Positions 56,885 to 64,000 of a DNA stretch of 64,000 nt are shown here, piece by piece. Origin of the DNA: Ovis canadensis (taxonomy: Eukaryota > Chordata > Mammalia > Artiodactyla > Bovidae); assembly GCF_042477335.2 (NCBI RefSeq), contig NC_091264.1, positions 32,737,386-32,801,385 on the forward strand, written 5' to 3'. Under the pieces are notes generated by a model, which did not search any database, was not told where the DNA came from, and was given only the letters and a program-made list of their open reading frames with translations. The translations under genes and the position numbers were made by a program. Each line of letters opens with the position of its first letter. Position 1 is the first letter of the stretch.

Positions 56885-57010
56885 CCAGGTGACCTTGAGC
56901 CAAGCGCTTTCCATCTCACAGTCGTTCATCTGTAAAGCAGGGGTAATAATATTTGCCTAGCCTACCTCTCCCGGTTGTGAAACTCCACGGAGTTAATGAA
57001 TAACGCTCAT
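56885..57010 (+). mobile_element. MIR SINE
   Basis: 'aggtgaccttgagccaagcg', 'tcatctgtaaagcaggggta' and 'ataatatttgcctagcctac' match the MIR core. Confidence 0.75.
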
Positions 57011-57209
57011 CTGCGGCTGCTTTTACATATATTGACTCCTGTGAACGTCTAATAATCCTAAGGAGGGCTGACGATGGCCAATGCCTGTTTTCGTCCATAA
57101 AACCGAGGCTGGAAAGGTTAACGGATGGGAAAACATTTTGTAAACTTCAAAGCACCAGGTAAGTTTAAGTCTCTGTTTCTCTATCTCTGTGTCTGTCTCT
57201 CAGCCCTCA

Positions 57210-57210
<1 letters not shown>

Positions 57211-57259
<49 letters not shown>
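57211..57259 (+). repeat. (CA)n microsatellite, about 24 units
   Basis: A pure CA run without interruption, so likely to vary in length. Confidence 0.97.
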
Positions 57260-57263
<4 letters not shown>

Positions 57264-57264
57264 T

Positions 57265-58150
57265 TAGGTAGTGAAAGGCGTGGGAAAAGGTCCAGAGCCC
57301 AGAGCCTCACGTGACGGGGTGGTACCATCACCTGCCTCCCTGCCTCCAGAACATTGCAAAGAGGCATCTTCTGACATCCCAGGGATTCTAAGCCTCCTAG
57401 GACCCCGAATTCCCATGGCATCCTTCCTGCGAGAAACCAGCAAGGTCCTTCCTGATGTGTAGCCTCAGCCCCTCCTGTTGGTGAGTTCCTCACCCCCTAC
57501 CACGGCCCTGCCCGTCTCTTGCCTGGTGCAGGTGGGCCAGGCAAGCCTTGAGTCCTGTGAATGACCCAGAAATCCAGGCAGTTGAGACCTGCGCATTGAG
57601 TGGTGCCTTGTGCCTGGGGCAGGACAAGTGTCAGGCAGCACGGTTAAGCAGGTCAGGGTTGTTTGCGGTGTCACCTGCCCCCTGCACCTTTCCCTGACTG
57701 TAACCTGCTCTGAGCTGAGCCGGTTTGGGGTTATGTTTTCCCTTCTTAGTCAGAGCGGACCCAGAACACTGACCAATGCCCAGGACAAAAAGGGCTGCCT
57801 GGTGGGTGTAATGGCAGGAGGAGGACAGACACTCTGGGGCCGGGCTGACCACAGCGGGTAGGCAGGACTCAGCCACACCCCCCAGGCCACACATAACTAT
57901 GCCTTTACAGAGTCCAGACATTGATATTGAATATTAAAGAGAAAGTTACCAAAGATGTGCCCTATTTACAATTCCTGAATGGCTTAGACCACAGTTTCTG
58001 GCTTATGCACCCCACTCTCCTGAGATATTTCAGTCTTGCTCCTGACTTCAGCCATCGCCTCCTGAACGTCTCTCTTTGATGCCCCACAACCCTGAAATAG
58101 ACTTCTAGACTCCTCCAACCCAGAGTGGTTCTCCTCCCCTCAGCCCCCAT
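57265..58150. other. intergenic unique stretch
   Basis: No gene or repeat recognised. Confidence 0.35.
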
Positions 58151-58154
58151 TTCT

Positions 58155-58302
58155 TTTTCTTTTTAAAATTTATTTCAGTTGGAGGCTAATTACTTTACAA
58201 TATTGTGGCGGTTTTTGCCATACATTCACATGGATCAGCCGTGGGTGTACATGTGTTCCCCATCCTGACTCTCCCTCCCATCTCCCTCCCCATCCCCATT
58301 TC
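58155..58302 (-). mobile_element. ruminant L1 3'-end fragment, antisense
   Basis: 'cagttggaggctaattactt', 'tttttgccatacattcacat' and 'gtacatgtgttccccatcct' are the reversed ruminant L1 3' UTR. Confidence 0.8.
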
Positions 58303-58307
58303 TTTTT

Positions 58308-58492
58308 TTGACATTTTTTATTTTATGCATTTACTTAGCTGCACCAGGTCTTCACTGCAGCATGTGGGATTGTCTCGATGCAGCGAGCAGGATCTTTAGC
58401 TGCAGCGTGTAGGATCTTTCTAGTTGTGGCATGCAGGATCTAGTTCCCCAACTAGGGATAGAACCTGGGCCCTGCACTGGAATCACAAAGTG
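58308..58492 (-). mobile_element. short tRNA-derived SINE
   Basis: 'ttacttagctgcaccaggtc' to 'ctggaatcacaaagtgcctc'. Confidence 0.75.
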
Positions 58493-59449
58493 CCTCAGCC
58501 CCCACTTCTCTCACCCTATCTCAGAAAAGGCATGCACCCTGCCTCTGCCCCACCCCTGTGTGAGCTCCCCACCTTCAGCCTCTCCCTTCTCCAAGCTATG
58601 TCCCAAGGAGTCTCCAAGTGGGTGTTTTGTTTGTTTGGAACAACACAATTAACTGGCTTGATTTAGAAGGTTTAACGTATTTAGACTTATCCAACAGCTA
58701 GGTGATAGATACTTTTTCTTAAGCACGCGTGGAGGGTTTATTAATATTAACCACATCCTAGATTACAAAGGAAGTCTCAAATACAAAAGTTCAGCACCAT
58801 ACACACCATTGTATATTGTTGACATAAATGAAAAGATAATATAAAACTGACCATTTTAAGCACTTTTAAATGGGTCAACAAAGGTACCATAAGGGTAATC
58901 AAAATCCTTTAAACTGAGTTAAAAATACTATATATTGAAATTTGTGGGATATAGCTAAAATAGTACTTGAGAAGAAACTTATAGTCTTAAATCCTTCTGT
59001 CTGAAAAGGGGAAAGGCTGAAATTTAATATGCTAAGTATTGAAATTAAGAAAATAGAAAAAGAACAACAGACTCATCCCCCAGAAAATAGAAGTCATGAG
59101 AAAAAGTTTAGCAGGAATTTAAAAAATAAAAGAATAAAGTAAAAAAAATTAAAGAATTAAACAGAAAAATTATGTACATAAAATAGATAAGTCCCTGGTG
59201 AAACTATTACAAAAAACGAAAAGACACAAAAAACAATTGTAGGTGTGAAAAAGGAGACATACTTGAGACAGACAGATTTAAAAATTAGTCAAGGAAATAG
59301 AATGCCATAATCTTTAAAGCTTTAAAGAAACATCCAGAAAAATTATTAAATAAAATTCACTCAAGGAGTAAGTAGTAGAAAACTTGAATGCATTTATACC
59401 AAGAAAAAAAAAAGGAGTTTCTAATTAAAATGGTTTCTATAAAAAATTT

Positions 59450-59602
59450 TTAATCTTATTTATTATTTCTTTATTTGGCTGCACCAGGTCTTAGTTGCGG
59501 CACAGCACGTGGGGATCTAGTTCCCTGAACAGTGATCCAACCCAGGGCCTCCTTCATTGGGAGCATAGAGTCTCAGCCACTGGACCATCAGGGAAGCCCC
59601 TA
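59450..59602 (-). mobile_element. short tRNA-derived SINE in L1
   Basis: 'tttatttggctgcaccaggt' to 'ccactggaccatcagggaag'. Confidence 0.85.
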
Positions 59603-59805
59603 AAATGTTTTCATATACAAAACAACAGAAACAGCAGGCAGTTTTATAGATGGGTTCTACAAAACTTAAAATAGATAATCTCAGTGTAACATTAGTAAGT
59701 CTATTAATGAATTTAAAATATCGATAAAGGAAATTTTAAAAACAATATTTTCAATAGATGCCAAAAAAAATCTGATACTTATTCAGTTTGAGATGTATCA
59801 CAAGT

Positions 59806-59971
59806 TCTGACACAGGATACAGCATGCTTGGGGCTGGTGCATGGGGATGACCCAGAGAGATGTTATGGGGAGGGAGGTGGGAGGGGGGTTCATGTTTGGG
59901 AACGCATGTAAGAATTAAAGATTTTAAAATTTAAAAAATAAAAAACTAAAAACAAACAAACAAACAAAAAA
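59806..59971 (+). mobile_element. young ruminant L1 3'-end insertion
   Basis: 'catgcttggggctggtgcat', 'gggatgacccagagagatgt' and an A-rich/(CAAA)n tail match the ruminant L1 3' UTR. Perfect 15-bp target duplications 'agatgtatcacaagt' stand at 59791-59805 and 59972-59986. Confidence 0.9.
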
Positions 59972-60616
59972 AGATGTATCACAAGTGGGGAGCAGAGACA
60001 GTAAATATGCTCAATGATGAAGGATTCCTTTTCTGATCAGAAAGGAGACAGGGATGCCCAGGACCACTCTTTTCACACATCATTTTTCTGCAGGTCCTAG
60101 CCGGTGCAGAGTAACAAGAAATAAGACACACAAGGGTTAGAAAGGCAAAAACCAAAATATCATTGTTTTCAGATAATAGCTAGGGTTGTACTAGAAAACA
60201 ACAAAATACTGACGGACAAATTAAGAAATTAGTAACATAGCTTACCAAGTTGTGGGATCGATACGCAACAATCGCTTTTCAGACTCTCCAGGAACGGGAA
60301 ATGAACACAAATTTCCGTTTGCCACTGCATCAAAAAATAACATAATAATCTATTGAGCAAATGCTGTGCAAGATATATCCCAGCAGAACATGGAAACTGA
60401 GGCAAAGAGATGGAACATTGGTTGGCCCTGCAGACCTGCTCAACTGTCCCAACATATCTTAATGTCAGATCCATTCAGATTCAAGGAGGATGTCAGCTCA
60501 GGAATTCAGAGATGTAAACTTGGTGAAACCAGGAAGACCAAAACTGATAGAGCATGCCTGGCAGGCTCTGAACTTGGGGGGCTGCCTGTTCTGGGGGTTA
60601 AGGATCCAGAGCTATG

Positions 60617-60792
60617 TGCATGCTGAGTCGCTTCAGTCGTGTGTGACTCCGTGTGACCCTATGGACTGCAGCCTGCCAGGCTCCTCCATCCATGGGATTC
60701 TCCAGGCAAGAATACTGGAGTGGGTTGTCTGTGTCCTTCTCCAGGGGATCTTCCTGACCCAGGGATCAAACTCACCTCTATTACATCTCCGT
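60617..60792 (-). mobile_element. Bov-tA SINE
   Basis: 'ctgagtcgcttcagtcgtgt' to 'ggatcttcctgacccaggga'. The tRNA head is incomplete. Confidence 0.85.
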
Positions 60793-60991
60793 CCTTATAC
60801 AGTCTCTGATGTCCTCAGTTGTTTGATTCATCCATTCCCCTGTATCTAAACTCCCCTCAGTGGTCCCCTGACCCCCATGAACGACCATTTGCATTTCCTA
60901 ACTAGAAGTCCCAGAATGAGCAGCAGCAGGAAGCCTCTACCCAGGCTGAATCTGTGTGCCCTGCAAGACCCTACTTTGCTTTAGCTAGATA

Positions 60992-61488
60992 GGGGGTCTG
61001 CAGCACTTTTCTGCAAAAGGTGAGAGGGTAAATATTTAGACTCTGCAAGCTATATGGTTTCCGTCTCAACTATCAGCTCTCTCATTGCAGTGTGAAACAA
61101 ACAGAAGCCAACATGTAAACAGAGAAGTAAAGCTGTGTTTCAGTAAAACTTTATGGACACAAATTCAAATTTCATCTACTTTAAAAAATATTTATTTTAC
61201 TTGGTTGCACCAGGTCTTAGGTGCAGTATGCGGGATCTTTTAGCTGTGGCATGTGAGATCTAGTTCCCTGACCATCAGTGGAACCCAGGCCCCCTGCTTT
61301 GGGAGTGCAGAGTCTCAGCCACTGGACCACCAAGAAAGTCCTCACATACTTTTCACATGCCAAAATACTATCTTTCCTTTGATTTTTTTCAACCATTAAA
61401 CAACATAAAAACCATTCTTATTCACAGGCCATACAAAAGCAAGTGATAAGACCACTGGCTGAGGGCCACAGTTTGTCAGTCCTTGCTT
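60992..61488. mobile_element. hAT-type DNA transposon (MER/Charlie-like), split by a SINE
   Basis: 'gggtctgcagcacttttctg', 'gtaaatatttagactctgca', 'agtaaaactttatggacaca' and, after the SINE, 'aaaaaccattcttattcaca' and 'ggccacagtttgtcagtcct' match the common element bounded by CAGGGGTCGGCAAAC inverted ends. The exact subfamily was not assigned. Confidence 0.7.
61185..61345 (-). mobile_element. short tRNA-derived SINE inside hAT element
   Basis: 'tttacttggttgcaccaggt' to 'ccactggaccaccaagaaag'. Confidence 0.85.
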
Positions 61489-61757
61489 CATCTGGTGGCC
61501 CTCCAGGCAGCAGAAGGTGAGGCTGGGTCTTTGAGGCCTGGTTGGAAATAAAGGGTATCTTGGGAACATCAAGGATTGCAAATGCTGCTGAGAACAGACT
61601 TCTGGGGATCCGGGGTGGGGATGGGGTCAAGTCATCTTTAACAGCTTTCAGTGGCTTCCCAGACCCTAAGTTAAGGTCAGAACTACTTAGCATGGCATTG
61701 TGACCCTATGTGACCAGACTCCTGCCTGCCAGGCCACTTTCAGTGACCCCTGCCTCC

Positions 61758-61975
61758 CTGGGCTTCCTTGGTGGCTCAGATGGTAAAACGTCTGCCTGCA
61801 ATGCTGGAGACCGGGTTCGATCCCTGGGTTGGGAAGATTTCCTGGAAAAGGAAATGGCAACCCACTCCAGTATTCTTGCCTAGAAAATTCCATGGACGGA
61901 GGAGCCTGGTGGGCTACAGTCCATGAAGTAGCAAAGAGTGGGACACGACTGAGCGACTTCACTTTCTTTCACTTT
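61758..61975 (+). mobile_element. Bov-tA SINE, full length
   Basis: 'gggcttccttggtggctcag' head, 'ggttcgatccctgggttggg', 'ccactccagtattcttgcct' and 'gacacgactgagcgacttca' tail. Little diverged. Confidence 0.9.
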
Positions 61976-61979
61976 TACT

Positions 61980-63690
61980 TTGCCTCCCTTGAGGGTTCCT
62001 GGTCCCTCTGTCAGGCCTGTGCCTTCCCCATGCTTTCCCTTTGCTGGGGGTAGACCTGTGCCGGCCACCTTCCCCAGGATGAGCTGGGAGGTTTCTCCCC
62101 TGTTTCTAGCTGCTCTGATTCACAACTGGTCTGCTGCAGCGCCCCCCAGTGGGCTGAGGGCTTCTTGTCTTGTTTCCACATCGCGTGGTAAGGCAAGGCT
62201 TACAAGTGGGGCTTAGTGAGTGTCGGTGAGCTGGAGAGGTCATCCTGGGAGGCTTCCAGAAGAGAAATCAGAATTTCTGCGCTGGTGTTGAGACTTGAGA
62301 TTTTCCCATTAGGAACACCCTAAGGAATTTTTGGCCCCGACACTGGTCCACAGGAGTGATTCTTGTTCTGCTTCCTCCTTGAGTCTGGAAAGGGAAACAG
62401 CATCCGCACTACTGGACTTCTGCAGCAGGGGGCACGGGAGTTAGTGGAGCAAAGGCTCTGAGCTGACCCACCCAGGGGTACTCACTAAAGCCTTCCTCTC
62501 CCACTTTCTAGGTGTGCAGACTCACTCCCACACCTTCACAGGACTGTGAAATACTGTGAATGCTCTTGTGAACCAGGGAGCAGATGTTTAATTAACCCCT
62601 TCTGTGCATAGGAAGGGCAGGTGCACTGGTGGGGGTGATGCTCCTGGTTTGAGGTTTCCATCACGAACAGAGCAGCCGGGAGCCCCTCCTAGCAGCAGCG
62701 CCCACGCCCCTTCCCACACTCACTGACTTCTCCCAGCCACAGGCTTCTCCCAGACCATAATGAAGAGAAGTAGAAGCCCATGGAGAGATGAAATTGAGGT
62801 AATGGGGGCGGAGCTGTTGAGGTCTGGAGTGCGGGCCAAGGAGAAGGGAAGGAAGGGTCCTTTGTTCCCTGGAACTCAACACATGAACAAAGAAAATGTG
62901 AAAGGAGGAGACTGGGCACCGGGGCTGCTGAGGGAGGTCCGCGGGTGGGTGGTGGGGGAACCTCTCCCCAGGATGCCAGGGACCGACAAAGCAGGCCACG
63001 AAGGGAGTTGCTGGACATCCACAAGGTCACAGCGTAGGGAGGGGCCATTCTCTCCTGGAGGGTATCTGCGTTAAAGGAGGCTTCAGAAATAAGGCCTTGG
63101 AAAAGTAAGGCCAGCTCGCCAGCTGGAGAGCACGCAAACGTGGCAGAGACAGCAGAGAAGGGCGTCCCTCTGGCACTCCCTAGGCAGGCCCATGGCCTTG
63201 AGGCTCCTGGGCCACAGCCGAAGGGGAACGACTTGCTTCTGGCACCTGGAGCGGGCCACACTCTGACCAGCGTCCTCATGCTGCCTCCAAGAACTCCTGC
63301 CACCCTGCAGGAGTCCTGGGAGACCCGACTCTTCCCAGATCTAGGCAGCTGCAGGAGGAGGGAAGAGGGTGGGAAAAAAAAAGAAAAAGGAAGCCAGACT
63401 GAGAAACAACTCGATATTCAAGTCTCTGCGCTCCCTCACCTGTGGGCGGCTGGGGGTGGGGGGTGGGAGCGGTCAGTCGGGTAAGCGACCGCATCCCCAG
63501 TGTCTGCTCTCGGAAGGCGGCACCCTCAGAGCCGCCCCACCGGCCGGTGTGCTGTGTGATCGATGGGGGGAGAAGTGGGGTCATCCCCGCTCCACCCCAC
63601 CCGGACGCAGTGCCCGGCTAGCTGGGTCTGGCGGGTAGGGTAATGGATCCCCTCTGCAGTTTCCTGGAGGAAATGTAATGAAGGTATAGC
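61980..63690. other. intergenic unique stretch
   Basis: No coding exon recognised. CpG content rises past 63400. Confidence 0.4.
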
Positions 63691-63699
63691 CTACTTGGA

Positions 63700-63990
63700 C
63701 ACCAGGATCCCAGCAGTGCGGTTGAGGGGCGGAGCCACCGCGGAGGCACAGCCCAGGCCGCAGAGGGCGGGGCGGGGCCTCAAGGGAAGGGGCGGGGCAG
63801 GGCCGCCCCAGCCGGTCTGGAAGCTGCTGGAAGTGTCGCAGCGCCGCCGCCCTGGATCCTTCCGCCGCGTGTGCAGACAAAGAGTCCCCTGGCCGGCTGG
63901 AGCCAGCGCCCGGCCCGCAGCCGGAGCCACGCCTCACGGCGAAACGCCGGCCCGCCGCGGGAGGGCCTGTATTCCAGGCATGCCCACAAA
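63700..63990. promoter_or_regulatory. CpG island with GC boxes at window edge
   Basis: Two GC-box clusters (63770-63780 and 63789-63800) and dense CpG to about 63960. By the mammalian gene order the next gene is HSP90AB1, so this may be an upstream promoter or alternative first exon of it. No heat-shock element was identified. Confidence 0.5.
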
Positions 63991-64000
63991 GTGGGACCTC

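Larger units (their letters stand above)
58665..60345 (+). mobile_element. degraded L1 ORF2 segment
   Basis: A-rich sequence with 'gtgggatatagctaaaatag', 'cttgagaagaaacttatagt', 'ggaaagtagtagaaaac'-like phrases and 'cagggatgcccaggaccact' tracks L1 ORF2 in order, with many stops. A SINE (59450-59602) and a younger L1 3' end (59806-59971) interrupt it. Confidence 0.75.

Noticed and set aside
62689-63303. 204-codon open frame on - strand
   Set aside because: No domain, no splice sites of note and a low-complexity Ser/Pro/Leu product.

Overview
The window is ruminant nuclear DNA (Bovidae or a close relative). It is packed with repeats found only in ruminants and their relatives: BovB LINE 3' ends, Bov-tA and Bov-A2 SINEs whose tails match BovB, CHR-type tRNA-derived SINEs, and ruminant-type L1 3' ends. 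Older mammalian repeats (MIR, L1M, Tigger, hAT, MaLR) lie beneath them. The exact species cannot be read from this sequence. Three protein-coding genes, all on the + strand, match the mammalian order CAPN11 - MYMX - SLC29A1, which HSP90AB1 normally follows.

Region by region. 1-7.76 kb is upstream or intronic DNA made mostly of repeats. It includes an antisense L1 carrying stacked insertions, one of them a processed CRIP1 pseudogene. 7.77-19.6 kb holds twenty-one coding exons of CAPN11 (calpain-11), which join in frame to 701 codons plus a stop; the N-terminal start exon was not found. 19.6-38.6 kb is an intergenic repeat field with a solitary LTR, many SINEs, L1 pieces and a 22-bp minisatellite that grew inside a SINE. 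38.6-40.05 kb holds MYMX (myomixer/myomerger/minion), an 84-residue muscle fusion microprotein in a single coding exon, with two CAGCTG E-boxes and a likely non-coding first exon upstream. 40.9-47.4 kb has two CpG-rich islands and one TATA-like site, all plausible alternative promoters of the next gene. 47.6-53.5 kb holds SLC29A1 (ENT1), with twelve coding exons giving exactly 456 residues. 53.5-64 kb is intergenic. It has an orphan CpG island at 56.5 kb, a (CA)n tract, a degraded L1 with a clean younger L1 insertion, an hAT transposon split by a SINE, and a GC-box-rich island at the right edge that may belong to the next gene.

The genes do not form a pathway. CAPN11 is a calcium-activated cysteine protease known from testis, MYMX drives myoblast fusion, and SLC29A1 is a broadly expressed nucleoside carrier. 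The most notable items are the intact MYMX microprotein, a tandem splice donor in SLC29A1 that fits the Ser254/Lys255-Gly256 isoform switch known in rodents, a CAPN11 splice acceptor lying against an antisense L1, and an unexplained CpG island downstream of SLC29A1.
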